NCBI GenBank assembly: GCA_018262895.1
Contig: JADFDJ010000001.1
Coordinates: forward strand, 224,083 to 288,082
From: Methanomassiliicoccus sp.
Lineage (GTDB): Archaea; Thermoplasmatota; Thermoplasmata; Methanomassiliicoccales; Methanomassiliicoccaceae
Reading direction: 5' to 3'
Length of the DNA: 64,000 nt
Part shown: in pieces, positions 32,601 to 40,479 of the stretch
Layout of the letters: each line of letters starts with the position of its first letter
How positions within the stretch are numbered: the stretch's first letter is position 1
Made by a program: the position numbers and the translations under genes
The notes under the pieces: model-generated
The model's input: only the letters and a program-made list of their open reading frames with translations
Told to the model about the DNA's origin: nothing
Database searches by the model: none

Positions 32601-34187
32601 CAAGGTCTGGGACTTGAAGCTCGCCGCCAGCGCTACCAGTTCCCCTTCCTTCCCCTGCAGAGCCTTCCGCACCTCGGCAAGAGCGCTCTGGGTGGTGACC
32701 AGCTCGGCATCCTTGTCCTCCAGGTTCTGCCGGATCAGGGTCAGGCTGGCCTTCTGCTCCTCGAGCTCGGCCTGCTTGGCCTCGGCGGCAGCCCTGGCCT
32801 GAGTAAGCTCATCTTCCCGGGCCTGCAGGGCATCGCGCAGCCCACCAAGCTCCTCTAAGGTCTTGGTAAGCTCCGTCTGGCTCGATCGAAGCGATTCCTT
32901 GATGGATTGGGTCGCGGCATCCCGCTCCGCCTGCAGGGCCTTGAGCTGGGATATGGCCACCTCCAACGCCTCTATGCGACTGTCCCGCTCCTGCACCTTG
33001 GCCAACGATTCTTCCACCCTCTTGTGGCTCTCCTCAATGGCCTGCTTGGCGGTGATCCGTCCGGTGATGTCCCTGTCGATACCTCGGTACCCCAGGAACT
33101 TACCGTCGCGGCTGAAGTGGGGCATACCGTTCATCTCAAGGTATACGGTGCGGCCATCCTGGTGCTTGGCCTGCTTCTCAAGCGCGGTTATGGGGACGCG
33201 CGCCGCCATGGTCTTGGCGAGGATGTTGGAGATATGCTCCGCGCTCTCCTTGGTCATTAGGTCCATGGGGGAGCGGCCCACGACGTCCTCGGGAAGAAGG
33301 CCCAGCATATCCTTGACCCTCGCCGAGGACCATGTATAGACCCCGTTCTCGTCCAGTTCCCAGGACCAGTCTGAGGACCGCTCCGCTAGATCGTTGAACC
33401 TTATCTGTTGTTTGTCCAGATCCTCCTCTGCCGATTTCCGGGCCGCGTTCTCCTCGCTGAGACGCCGGCGTAATTCCTCTATCGCCTGGTCCCGGTTCTG
33501 GATGTCCGATTCGGCGCTGTTGTGGAGGCGGATGCTATCGAGCATCCGTTCCAGTTCCAGTTCCGAGTAGTCATCTCGGAGCAGCCTGTCCGTGGGCACA
33601 TAGAACATGTTGTTGTTTATCGAGCCCTCGGAGACCACCCGGGGATGGGCGTGCAAGGCAATGATCAAAGAGGACGGTGAGAATATCCTCCGGTCATACT
33701 GGCAAATGATACGCAGTGACATGCCGGGGTTGAACACGTTCAGCTTGGCCTCGTACTCAGGCCACTTCTCTACCCCGGCCACCTTCTCCTGGGTCCAGGT
33801 CATGTCAGATATTATCCTCATGGCCGTGAACCCATAGGACTTGGCGAGATCGGCAACGTTGCCGATAACCTTCATGGTCCAATCGGGATCGAAGTATCCC
33901 CGCTTGAAGTACATCTCCTTCTTGTGGGTGAGGATGAGCCCTCCGTTGCCAATGGCCTTGTCCACGTCGATGTTCTCGGCCTTCAGCGCCTCCACTATGT
34001 CGGTGTCGTCCTCCTCGTTGGAGATGTATAGGCAGATCTCACCCTTCTCCAGACCTACTCGTATCAACGGTGTGACCGCCGAGATCCGTTCCTCTGGGTT
34101 CTCGTAGATTAGGGCTATGTGATCTCCAATTAAATGCTGGTCAGCCTCTGATCCCGTCAGGGGCTGGTCATTGTTCAAATTGACCAT
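29613..34187 (-). CDS. Giant MEDS-PAS-coiled-coil-receiver sensory protein
   Basis: This 1524-residue protein begins with a MEDS domain (about 15-210, HIALIYENPEERISAVTPL and ISDMTWTQEKVAGVEKWPEYE), a sensor type first noted in methanogens and methylotrophs. A PAS domain follows (about 265-390, DWSWELDENGVYTWSS), then about 830 residues of unbroken coiled coil. A PAS-like segment comes next (VISSDGKILRSNPALRNL), then a stretch resembling the phospho-acceptor helix but with Asp where His is expected (ALDDPLTAILGSVSLAKEY), with no ATPase domain. The chain ends in a receiver domain with its Asp pair (ILDDDES), phospho-Asp (VIMDYVN) and Lys (LLKPYLG). AAGGAGG spaced 9 bases from the ATG at 34187 fixes the start. 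Probably a long phosphorelay or scaffold protein. Confidence 0.88.
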   Translation of the reverse strand: MVNLNNDQPLTGSEADQHLIGDHIALIYENPEERISAVTPLIRVGLEKGEICLYISNEEDDTDIVEALKAENIDVDKAIGNGGLILTHKKEMYFKRGYFDPDWTMKVIGNVADLAKSYGFTAMRIISDMTWTQEKVAGVEKWPEYEAKLNVFNPGMSLRIICQYDRRIFSPSSLIIALHAHPRVVSEGSINNNMFYVPTDRLLRDDYSELELERMLDSIRLHNSAESDIQNRDQAIEELRRRLSEENAARKSAEEDLDKQQIRFNDLAERSSDWSWELDENGVYTWSSARVKDMLGLLPEDVVGRSPMDLMTKESAEHISNILAKTMAARVPITALEKQAKHQDGRTVYLEMNGMPHFSRDGKFLGYRGIDRDITGRITAKQAIEESHKRVEESLAKVQERDSRIEALEVAISQLKALQAERDAATQSIKESLRSSQTELTKTLEELGGLRDALQAREDELTQARAAAEAKQAELEEQKASLTLIRQNLEDKDAELVTTQSALAEVRKALQGKEGELVALAASFKSQTLELGGVKESLSGVEEAMAQKAEELITLRQQVEKLNADLQKANESLASKEDELKNVMEQRLKAAEELDLRTKELTQTTEELEAKTTGLTEALAAAEALKSELSSKEEEARGLADELERKQDELDCASEENARIREELESKVSLVADLNAQLEASKVDLASLTEERQALQDAKGKLESDNAQLSWAKEQLDDLARVKDREIEELRSQVERETEELKLKEEQLASVLSESDGHKGKLGELLRQTAQLTSDQNVNETIIFGLREALAQRESWLAASRTEGESLASKARAAVAEKNALIQDLDRAQGQVFALTQELEQKGSDLTLERDLHHLSKEELELRMKELEEVRTEHQLVKEELDRTVQDLVREKEQHQMTAQERDEKLQALSAVTEELEAARSELAQVKELQQRTTEELEKKNSELESAIGELSSVKEELAQLTERQSATSEDLENKIRELTALNDEAEGLKAEVSQLREKNQRSANELEEKGAEFAATLATLNDVKAELSHVSEERSRTAEDLEQRNQELESLRSELETTRSDLEQLKEEHLATTEELDTTKSELSQLNERYRLTTEELDTTKSELAQLSENYRLTTEELDTTKSELSQLKEQNLATSTSLEQTAQELSAVRADLGAKELSLVEALSTIESLKGTLTSKVMELNDRIAELESRQQAALKANEELSRLHDELSARAADIEAERVASSKEVSRLKAIIDGMRTGVAVISSDGKILRSNPALRNLLGTMELEGHPANEVLPDLDLGRADFRTSVAEGVEFDVRASSVVDPEGGKGTVLTFSPRPVVPKPQPAVVEEAPEPPSTSTALDDPLTAILGSVSLAKEYVIPEGRMYGMLKQIENATNIARNKLMGVNDEPTSLVKGKGRVLILDDDESVLETTGDLLQYLGYKVEIARDEEEAIILCKQAMDIHEPFDMVIMDYVNVEGTPGQQVADRLREQIPHVRIIATGPRGGLPSAEELESQGFSARLLKPYLGDQLSRVMAEVMARK
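30775..30963 (-). repeat. 63-bp in-frame tandem repeats in the coiled coil
   Basis: Three consecutive 63-bp units encode 21-residue repeats of the form TTEELDTTKSELSQLNERYRL. Units at 30838 and 30901 share long identical runs such as TCGGTCGTTAAGCGG. The 21-residue length equals three heptads, so copies can be gained or lost without disturbing the coiled coil. Confidence 0.8.
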
Positions 34188-34285
34188 TATGTGCATCCTC
34201 CTTGGCCCCGATCGGGAATCGGGGCTTCCCATCAATATTGTTGCCCCCCAGCAACATCGCGGGACATAAACCCTCGCTCCAGGCC

Positions 34286-34296
34286 ATTATATTTTC
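34286..34296 (-). promoter_or_regulatory. TATA-like box of the giant sensor gene
   Basis: GAAAATATAAT on the minus strand is the only AT-rich element within 150 bp upstream of the gene start at 34187. Confidence 0.4.
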
Positions 34297-34620
34297 GGCA
34301 TATCGGCGGAGACCGCGCCGCAACCCTTTGAGGGGGTCCATGCGCCGCTGCCGCGGGCTGATGGCCCGTGATCCCCATGTCCTCCGATACTTATTTTGCT
34401 TCGAGGAAAGAGCATGTGCCAGATGACCGGAGATCGGAAGGGGGAGGGCCCGAGGCGCCCTGGAATGGACAGGAAAGGTGCGGGCTGTCCGCTATCCTTC
34501 CTGGAGCGATATCCGGGCCAACCGCCGTCGCCTACCGGTGAGATCGCGATCGGCCTGCCGTCTGCACCTCGACCCCGATGCGATGGTCATGGCCCCCCAA
34601 AGAATAATCCAGGATGAGAT

Positions 34621-34628
34621 CTTATAAG
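34621..34628 (+). promoter_or_regulatory. TATA box of the HAD phosphatase gene
   Basis: CTTATAAG, a palindromic archaeal TATA box, lies about 53 bp before the GTG start, giving a leader of about 28 nt that contains the GGAGG ribosome binding site. Confidence 0.55.
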
Positions 34629-34677
34629 GGCGGCCATGATGCGCAAGGACCGGGGAGAGGTTCATGGAGGTGTTGAC

Positions 34678-35358
34678 GTGAGGGGTTCTGGGGACTTTAA
34701 CGACCTTACCGTGCTGTGCGACTTCGATGGGACCATTTCCCTGATCGACACCGCCGAGTACATACTGGAGCGTCATGCCAAAGGGGATTGGAGGGCCCTC
34801 GAGGGGTCCGTGGCCGAGGGGATCATCACGCTCGAGGAGTGCATGAGCATGCAGTTCGACATGATCTCACTGTCCAGGGACGAGATGCTGGTAGAGCTGG
34901 ATAGGGTGGTCATTCCCCGACCGGGGTTCGAGGAGCTGGTCGAGAAATGCCTCTTCAACAACGTCACCTTCCGAATAACCAGCGCGGGGATGGACTTCTA
35001 CATCCGGCATTTCCTGAGGACCTATGGCTGGAGGGAGAGGGTGGAGCTGGTAGCACCCGAGGTCGTGGATACCCGCGATGGAGTGAGGTTTCACTTCCCT
35101 CCCAGGCAGTTCAGCCAGGCGCATAATTTCAAGGAGGACAATGTTCTCAAGGAGCATGCCGCCGGCAAGCGGGTGGCGTACATCGGAGATGGTACCTCCG
35201 ACAGGTGGGCCGCAATGGCGGCCGACATGGCGTTCGCGGTCCGCGGCTCGGTACTGGACCGTCAGCTGGAGAGGGCGGGAAAGGACCACCTGACGTTCAC
35301 CGACCTGCACGAGGTGGTCGAGAAGCTGTTCCCCGGTCCTCCGCGTCAACGAGGGTGA
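34678..35358 (+). CDS. HAD-superfamily phosphatase (MtnX/SerB-like)
   Basis: The 226-residue protein has HAD motif I VLCDFDGTISLIDTAEYIL near the N-terminus, motif II ITSAGMDFYIRHFL and motif IV AYIGDGTSDRWAAMAADMAFAV. The helical cap and size are those of the MtnX/phosphoserine-phosphatase group acting on small phosphorylated metabolites. The exact substrate is unknown. The frame is open to an ATG at 34636, but GGAGG spaced 7 bases from the GTG at 34678 fixes the start. The end overlaps the convergent msrB by 13 bp. Confidence 0.83.
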   Translation: MRGSGDFNDLTVLCDFDGTISLIDTAEYILERHAKGDWRALEGSVAEGIITLEECMSMQFDMISLSRDEMLVELDRVVIPRPGFEELVEKCLFNNVTFRITSAGMDFYIRHFLRTYGWRERVELVAPEVVDTRDGVRFHFPPRQFSQAHNFKEDNVLKEHAAGKRVAYIGDGTSDRWAAMAADMAFAVRGSVLDRQLERAGKDHLTFTDLHEVVEKLFPGPPRQRG

Positions 35359-35747
35359 AAGTCCATGGCCCCGGAGTTCATGCAGTATCGCTTACCGGTG
35401 GGACGGGGACCGTCGTCGAAAACATGGCCGAGGTGCCCGCCGCAGCGAGCGCACTCCACCGCCGTCCGGACCATCCCGTAGCTGCGGTCGGACCGTTCGG
35501 TCACCGCGTTCTTATCGATGGGCACTATGAAGCTAGGCCATCCAGTTCCCGAGTCGAACTTGTCGTCCGACGAGAACAAGGGATTGCCGCAGCCCCCGCA
35601 GACGTAGGTCCCCGGCTCATGATTGTTCCAGTACTGGTTGTGGAAGGCGGGTTCGGTCCCGTCCTGGCGCAGTATCCTATACCGCTCCGGTCCCAGCAGC
35701 CTCTTCCACTCCTCCTCTGACTTGACCACCTTCGCGACAGATGCCAT
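35346..35747 (-). CDS. msrB: Peptide methionine (R)-S-oxide reductase MsrB
   Basis: The 133-residue protein has the MsrB zinc Cys pairs (VCGGCGNPLF and CARCGGHLGHVFDDG), FDSGTGWPSF and the active-site region RYCMNSGAMDF with the catalytic Cys. It repairs oxidised methionine in proteins, a defence an anaerobe may need on brief oxygen exposure. It is transcribed alone. Confidence 0.95.
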   Translation of the reverse strand: MASVAKVVKSEEEWKRLLGPERYRILRQDGTEPAFHNQYWNNHEPGTYVCGGCGNPLFSSDDKFDSGTGWPSFIVPIDKNAVTERSDRSYGMVRTAVECARCGGHLGHVFDDGPRPTGKRYCMNSGAMDFHPR

Positions 35748-36057
35748 AGCACTTCTTCCGTTCTCTTTAGAGATGAGTATGCTATTAAAAGGTCAGGTCT
35801 GGTCGTCCTATCCTCCTAAGACCCTCATATGCCCATCATCACCCTTCCCTGTATGTCGTGCTCGACGATATCAAAAAAATGAACGATTGGGGTGGCGTTC
35901 TCGCTGCCATACTCCGCAGCGTCCGTTCGATCAAGCTGGGATTTCTCCACCAACAAGATCCGGCGTCATCCCGTTTAAAGCCCTCGCCGACGCCTCGCTC
36001 TCATAACAGGTCAGACGTACCGAAATATATTTAGTTAGCTGAATTTTCCACAGCCTC
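35748..36057. other. Intergenic region between msrB and the small winged-helix gene
   Basis: 310 bp with divergent promoters and no gene seen. The plus-strand TATA box is at 36024. Confidence 0.5.
36024..36031 (+). promoter_or_regulatory. TATA box of the small winged-helix gene
   Basis: AATATATT is centred about 30 bp before the ATG at 36058 with no ribosome binding site between, so the mRNA is probably leaderless. Confidence 0.55.
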
Positions 36058-36276
36058 ATGGTATCCCCTCAGGTTGAGAAGCTATTCAATTCCATGAAGA
36101 ACGGCGGAATAATCTCCGAGGACAAGGCTGTCAGTGCGGAGAAGGCGACCTCCATGTCCAAGCTGCCCAAGGCCCAATGCATGAACGCTTTGGCGGAGCT
36201 GGAGAAGATGGGTGTGGCCAAGAAGCGCAAGAACAACAACGCTGTGGCCTATTACCTTGCCAAGACCAGCCTGTGA
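36058..36276 (+). CDS. Small winged-helix DNA-binding protein
   Basis: The 72-residue protein has a helix-turn-helix (SVSAEKA-like AVSAEKATSMSKLPKAQCMNAL) and a basic wing (GVAKKRKNNNAVAYYLAK), ending right after the wing. It is the size of minimal archaeal DNA-binding proteins that may act as chromatin or regulatory proteins. The target is unknown. It is transcribed alone from a strong TATA box, consistent with an abundant protein. Confidence 0.75.
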   Translation: MVSPQVEKLFNSMKNGGIISEDKAVSAEKATSMSKLPKAQCMNALAELEKMGVAKKRKNNNAVAYYLAKTSL

Positions 36277-36365
36277 TCCTTTTCCCAAGATGAGGCCACG
36301 CCGTGGTCCTCAGATTCCTTCTCTTACTCCACCAATTTACCTCATCTAAGCATTTCTTTCGCGGG

Positions 36366-36401
36366 CCACCGACCCTTCTTTTTCAAACAAAAGGGCGGTG
36401 G
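36366..36401. terminator. Hairpin between convergent genes, probable terminator
   Basis: CCACCG and CCCTT pair with CGGTGG and AAGGG across one bulged A, with a 13-base AT-rich loop. The hairpin lies between the end of the winged-helix gene (36276) and the end of the flavin reductase gene (36421), 20 bp from the latter. It has no long T-run after it. Confidence 0.45.
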
Positions 36402-36420
36402 GTTGGGGTCAGGGTAGCCC

Positions 36421-36990
36421 TCAGTTACCACGCCGGTAGGTCTTGCCGACCTTGAAGGCCTCGGCCACCATCTCCCCCAGGCGGTGATATGTGGAGCCAA
36501 CGGAAAGGTACATCAGGGGGTCCAGCCTGCCGGCGTCAGGGGTGTTCTCTTTGAAGACGCCTTCCTCCGCGTAAACTCCCACTATCTTCCCGAGCACCAT
36601 GTCCGTGGTCTCGAACTCGATGGTCTTGAGAAGCTCGCACTCCATGGTAAGGGGGCACTCCTCGATCATGGGGGCGGTCCCGAGCTTACCGTAGAAGCTC
36701 TCGAAGACCTCCGACTTGTCGGTCTCGTGCCCCGAGGTGATGCCCACGTAGTCGGTGACCGCGGCCATCTGCGCGCTGGGAATGTTCACGCTGAAGGTGC
36801 AGTTCTCGAGTATGCCGTCCTTGGTCCTCCTCTCCTTGGCCATCACCAGCCCGATTATGGGGGGGATATCGTCGATCATGGTGAACCAGGCGAGGGTGCA
36901 GTAATTGGGCCTCCCGTCTATGTTGGCCCCCGCTATGCACACTGGCAGGGCGAACGGGGGCATTATCATGCCGAGCTCTTTCTTGGTCAT
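36421..36990 (-). CDS. Flavin reductase-like FMN-binding protein
   Basis: The 189-residue protein matches the flavoredoxin/flavin reductase-like split-barrel fold (ALPVCIAGANIDGRPNYCTLAWFTMIDDIPPIIGLVMAKERRTKDGI in pattern, then FSVNIPSAQM and YVGITSGHETDKSEVF). Such proteins bind FMN and act as flavodoxin-like electron carriers or flavin reductases in anaerobes. The partner is unknown. It is divergent from the vor operon, about 100 bp away. Confidence 0.85.
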   Translation of the reverse strand: MTKKELGMIMPPFALPVCIAGANIDGRPNYCTLAWFTMIDDIPPIIGLVMAKERRTKDGILENCTFSVNIPSAQMAAVTDYVGITSGHETDKSEVFESFYGKLGTAPMIEECPLTMECELLKTIEFETTDMVLGKIVGVYAEEGVFKENTPDAGRLDPLMYLSVGSTYHRLGEMVAEAFKVGKTYRRGN

Positions 36991-37055
36991 GTTATCCCCT
37001 ATCAGATTGGTCCCTGCCGTACATCACCCTTTGCCCCCTCGGGGTTTTGCCGAGG

Positions 37056-37064
37056 CTTTAAGTA
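37056..37064 (+). promoter_or_regulatory. TATA box of the vorCBA operon
   Basis: CTTTAAGTA is centred 31 bp before the ATG at 37091, so the leader is at most a few bases. A CTCG-TTCGTTTT-CGAG inverted repeat (37067-37082) lies between the box and the start codon and could be an operator. Confidence 0.5.
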
Positions 37065-37090
37065 CGCTCGTTCGTTTTCGAGCCGATAAC

Positions 37091-37333
37091 ATGGCCGCTG
37101 CCAATGACCTCCCTCGACCGGTCATCTTCGAGGATGAATGCAAGGGGTGCGGGCGCTGCATCGCCGCCTGCCCCAAGAAGGTGCTCAGACCCGCCGACCA
37201 CTTGAACCGCCGAGGTTTCGTTCCCGCCGAGTACGTCGGGGAGGGCTGCACCGGCTGCGCCATCTGCTTCTACAACTGTCCGGAGTTCTATGCGATAGAG
37301 GTGCACACCGCGGACAAGGAGGGAAAGCGATGA
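37091..37333 (+). CDS. vorC: Ketoisovalerate:ferredoxin oxidoreductase, ferredoxin subunit VorC
   Basis: The 80-residue protein has two [4Fe-4S] motifs, [14 protein letters not shown] and [13 protein letters not shown], as in the delta subunits of 2-oxoacid:ferredoxin oxidoreductases. Its size equals that of VorC in Methanothermobacter. It passes electrons between the TPP site and external ferredoxin. The frame is open further upstream, but the TATA box and family start support the ATG at 37091. It overlaps vorB by ATGA. Confidence 0.88.
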   Translation: MAAANDLPRPVIFEDECKGCGRCIAACPKKVLRPADHLNRRGFVPAEYVGEGCTGCAICFYNCPEFYAIEVHTADKEGKR

Positions 37334-38385
37334 GAAAGTTCGTCAAGGGCAACGAGGCCGTGGTCATAGGAGCGCTTTACGCCGGCTGCGACGTGTACTT
37401 CGGGTATCCCATCACTCCGGCCAGTGAGATCGCTCACGGCGCGGCGGAGCTGTTCCCGCGCACCGGCAAGGAGTACCTCCAGGCGGAGTGCGAGACCGGC
37501 TCCATCAACATGATCTTCGGCGCTGCCAGCGCAGGGAAGCTGGCCATGACCGCCTCATCGGGGCCGGGGATCAGCCTGATGCAGGAAGGGATCTCCTACC
37601 TCGCGGGGGCCCAGCTCCCGGCGGTGATCGTGAACGTCATGCGCACCGGTCCCGGGCTTGGGAACATCGGGCCGGAGCAGGGGGACTACAACCAGGCGGT
37701 GAAGGGCGGCGGTCACGGTAACTACAAGACCATCGTCCTGGCGCCGGGCTCGGTGCAGGAGATGTGCGACCTGACCATAAGGGCCTTCGAGCTCGCGTTC
37801 CGCTACCGTACGCCCGTGGTGGTACTGGCTGACGCGGTCCTGGGGCAGATGATGGAGTCCCTGAAGCTCCCGGAGAGGACCCTTCAACGTCCGGAGACCT
37901 CGTCCTGGGCGGTCCATGGGGATGCCACCACGCGCCCCAACCTCATTACCTCCATATACCTGGACCCTGACCGTCACGAGCAGCACAACCTCAGGCTGCA
38001 GGAGAAGTACGCACGCATGAAGGTCGAGGCCAGGGCAGAGGCGTACCTCGTGGAGGATGCTGATCTCGTGCTCACAGGCTACGGCTCCTCCTCGAGAATA
38101 GCACGTTCGGCCGTGGACCGTCTACGGTCCGAGGGGGTAAGGGCCGGGCTCTTCCGGCCGGTGACCCTGTCCCCGTTCCCGGTGGAGCAGCTTAATGCCG
38201 CGGTAGGGGACCGCAACGTACTGGTTGTGGAGATGAGCAACGGCCAGTACCGTGACGACGTGCTTCTGCACCTTGACCGCAGGAGCAGATCGGAGGTATC
38301 ATTGGTGAACCGCATGGGCGGAAACCTTGTCAGGGTGGATGACGTCATAAAGGCCGCCCGAGGGATCGTGGGGGTGAGGGCATGA
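37330..38385 (+). CDS. vorB: Ketoisovalerate:ferredoxin oxidoreductase subunit VorB
   Basis: The 351-residue protein is the alpha-type subunit of the oxidoreductase ([23 protein letters not shown], then [24 protein letters not shown] and [26 protein letters not shown]). VorB of Methanothermobacter has almost the same length. The enzyme converts branched-chain 2-oxoacids to acyl-CoA plus CO2 with ferredoxin, or runs in the carboxylating direction. It is translationally coupled to both neighbours. Confidence 0.9.
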   Translation: MRKFVKGNEAVVIGALYAGCDVYFGYPITPASEIAHGAAELFPRTGKEYLQAECETGSINMIFGAASAGKLAMTASSGPGISLMQEGISYLAGAQLPAVIVNVMRTGPGLGNIGPEQGDYNQAVKGGGHGNYKTIVLAPGSVQEMCDLTIRAFELAFRYRTPVVVLADAVLGQMMESLKLPERTLQRPETSSWAVHGDATTRPNLITSIYLDPDRHEQHNLRLQEKYARMKVEARAEAYLVEDADLVLTGYGSSSRIARSAVDRLRSEGVRAGLFRPVTLSPFPVEQLNAAVGDRNVLVVEMSNGQYRDDVLLHLDRRSRSEVSLVNRMGGNLVRVDDVIKAARGIVGVRA

Positions 38386-39785
38386 TAAAGCGTTCCCGAG
38401 GTTTCTATGAGACGTTCGACCGCAAGGACGGCTCCAGGACCACCACGTTCTGCGCGGGTTGCGGGCACGGGATCATCCACAAGCTAATAGCGGAGGCCAT
38501 GGCCGACCTGGGCATCCAGGACCGCACCGTGTTCGTCTCGCCCGTGGGATGCGCGGCCTTCTGCTACTATTATTTCGACTGCGGGAACGTGGCCGGCCCC
38601 CATGGGCGGGCATCGGCCGTCGCCACCGGACTGTCGCGGGTGCTCCCGGGCAAGGTCATCATCGCCTATCAGGGCGACGGGGACCTGGGCGCCATAGGGT
38701 TCAACAACGCCTTCCAGGCCGCGAACCGTGGCGAGAAGTTCGCATGCTTCTTCGTCAACAACACCATCTTCGCCATGACCGGGGGGCAGATGGCCCCCAC
38801 CACCATGCCCGGACAGAAGACCACCACCACTCCATACGGCAGGGACGTGGCCAAGACCGGCGCTCCCCTGAGGGTGTGCGAGGTCTTCGCGCAGCTGGAC
38901 GCCCCCGTTTACGTCGAGAGGGTCTCTGTGGCGGACACCAAGCGCATCATGCAGGCTCGGAAGGCAGTGAGGAAGGCGCTGGAGATACAGCGCGACGGGA
39001 AGGGGTATGCCTTCGTGGAGTTCCTCTCCCCCTGCCCCACCAACTGGCGCATGGATGCCCTCAAGGCCGCCGACTACGTGACCCAGGAGATGGAGAAGGT
39101 GTTCCCCCTGGGGTGCTTCAAGGACCGCAGCGCCGAGGAACCTATCCGCCCTCAGGACATCGAACTCGCGGACCTGCGGACCGTACTGGGCGGCTCCGAT
39201 GGGGGCGTGGAGCCGCAGCCGGACCCCGCCTTCCGGGAGAAGCGCTTCAAGTTCTCCGGGTTCGGAGGGCAGGGGGTGCTCAGCCTGGGCCTGGTTATCG
39301 CCGAGGCCGCGGGGAGGGCCGGCCGGTACGTCTCCTGGTTCCCCAGCTACGGGCCGGAGCAGCGCGGGGGAGCGGCCTCTTGCTCCGTGGTCATGGGTGG
39401 GCAGGAGATAGGCTCTCCGGCGGTCGAGACCCCCGATGTGCTCGTGTGCATGAACCAGCCCTCCCTGGAGCGCTTCCTGACCACGGTCGTTCCCGGGGGG
39501 ACGGTCCTGTACGAGGCCTCCATACCGGCGGAGGTCAAGCCTCCCCAAGGGGTCACTGTACATTCCTTCCCCGCCATGAGGATCGCCGCGGAACTGGGGG
39601 TCCCCAAGGCCGCCAACACCGCCCTGCTGGGCGCCCTGATGGAGCTGGGCCTGGTGGAGATACCTGAGGAACACGTCCTCAGCTCCCTGGATGAGAGCTT
39701 CTCGGCCAGGCCCAAGCTGGTGGAGGTCAACCGCAAGGTGTACGCGGCCGCCCGGGCTTGGGCGAGGGAGAACCTCAAGCGGTGA
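38382..39785 (+). CDS. vorA: Ketoisovalerate:ferredoxin oxidoreductase VorA (fused beta and gamma domains)
   Basis: Residues 1 to about 275 form the TPP-binding beta domain ([35 protein letters not shown] and [17 protein letters not shown]). Residues about 285-467 form the gamma domain ([20 protein letters not shown] and [16 protein letters not shown]). This fusion into one chain of about 470 residues is the VorA form known in methanogens. KOR-type enzymes with separate beta and gamma chains differ in this. The start overlaps vorB by ATGA. Confidence 0.9.
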   Translation: MIKRSRGFYETFDRKDGSRTTTFCAGCGHGIIHKLIAEAMADLGIQDRTVFVSPVGCAAFCYYYFDCGNVAGPHGRASAVATGLSRVLPGKVIIAYQGDGDLGAIGFNNAFQAANRGEKFACFFVNNTIFAMTGGQMAPTTMPGQKTTTTPYGRDVAKTGAPLRVCEVFAQLDAPVYVERVSVADTKRIMQARKAVRKALEIQRDGKGYAFVEFLSPCPTNWRMDALKAADYVTQEMEKVFPLGCFKDRSAEEPIRPQDIELADLRTVLGGSDGGVEPQPDPAFREKRFKFSGFGGQGVLSLGLVIAEAAGRAGRYVSWFPSYGPEQRGGAASCSVVMGGQEIGSPAVETPDVLVCMNQPSLERFLTTVVPGGTVLYEASIPAEVKPPQGVTVHSFPAMRIAAELGVPKAANTALLGALMELGLVEIPEEHVLSSLDESFSARPKLVEVNRKVYAAARAWARENLKR

Positions 39786-39809
39786 AAGAGGCGGTAGCAA
39801 CCGGTGATA

Positions 39810-39819
39810 AGATATATTA
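39810..39819 (+). promoter_or_regulatory. TATA box of the HTH-cupin regulator gene
   Basis: AGATATATTA lies about 25 bp after the vorA stop, giving a leader of roughly 65-70 nt before the ATG at 39907. The regulator-ligase pair thus has its own promoter but could also be read through from vor. Confidence 0.5.
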
Positions 39820-39906
39820 CCGATTGTGCGGATTTGCCCGGAGACCAGCGGCCGCGGTCCGGACGTGACCTGGCCTTTCTGGCAGACCACGCCCCCGGAG
39901 GATAGC

Positions 39907-40470
39907 ATGTTAAATTCTCATAAACTGGGAACTCGTATCAAGACCTACCGCGAGCGGCTGGGACTCTCCCCTGAGGACCTGGCCAAGAACGCCGGCATCG
40001 ACATCGAACTCGTGAACAACGTGGAGAACGGGATTGTGTACCCGGCCATCAGCGTGCTGGTGAAGATCTCCCGCGCCCTGGGTCAAAGATTGGGCACGTT
40101 CATGGACGACCAGTTCCTTCCCGATCCTCTGATCGTGCGAATGGGGGACCGCCTGGAAGAGACCACTCCCCATCATGGGGCCGGACCCGGCAACTACCAT
40201 TATTTCCCCTTGGGGAAGGGCAAGACGGACCGCCACATGGAGCCCCTGTTCATCATCATCGACCCTTCCGAGGAGAACTCCCTCGCCTCCCATGAGGGGG
40301 AGGAGTTCATCATCGTTGTGTCTGGGGACATAGAGCTTACCTACGGCAAAGAGAAGTACCGCCTCCAGGCCGGGGATTCGATGTACTATAACTCCGTGGT
40401 CCCGCATGTCGTCAGTGCAGTAGGTAACACTCCCGCCACCATCTACGCGGTCGTATACACTCCGGCATGA
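39907..40470 (+). CDS. XRE-family HTH regulator with C-terminal cupin
   Basis: The 187-residue protein has an N-terminal lambda-repressor-type HTH (KLGTRIKTYRERLGLSPEDL, then GIDIELVNNVENGIVYPAIS) and a C-terminal cupin (HEGEEFIIVVSGDIELTYG, then YRLQAGDSMYYNSVVPHVV). Such regulators sense a small ligand through the cupin. In many archaea they sit next to acyl-CoA synthetase genes, as here, where the synthetase follows after 9 bp. GGAGGATAGC before the ATG fixes the start. Confidence 0.9.
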   Translation: MLNSHKLGTRIKTYRERLGLSPEDLAKNAGIDIELVNNVENGIVYPAISVLVKISRALGQRLGTFMDDQFLPDPLIVRMGDRLEETTPHHGAGPGNYHYFPLGKGKTDRHMEPLFIIIDPSEENSLASHEGEEFIIVVSGDIELTYGKEKYRLQAGDSMYYNSVVPHVVSAVGNTPATIYAVVYTPA

Positions 40471-40479
40471 GGGATGCCA

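Larger units (their letters stand above)
34188..34677. other. Intergenic region between divergent sensor and HAD genes
   Basis: About 490 bp without a credible gene. It holds the minus-strand TATA-like GAAAATATAAT (34286-34296), giving the sensor gene a leader of about 75 nt, and the plus-strand TATA box of the HAD gene at 34621. The GC-rich stretch between (34310-34600) contains only open frames without ribosome binding sites. Confidence 0.5.

Noticed and set aside
31056..33339. Many Ser/Leu-rich open frames opposite the coiled coil
   Set aside because: They are the antisense of Glu/Leu-rich heptads and have no start signals.
38459..39908. Long alternative frames overlapping vorA on both strands
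   Set aside because: The vorA frame has TPP and gamma-domain motifs throughout. The others are low-complexity Arg/Gly-rich shadows produced by high GC.
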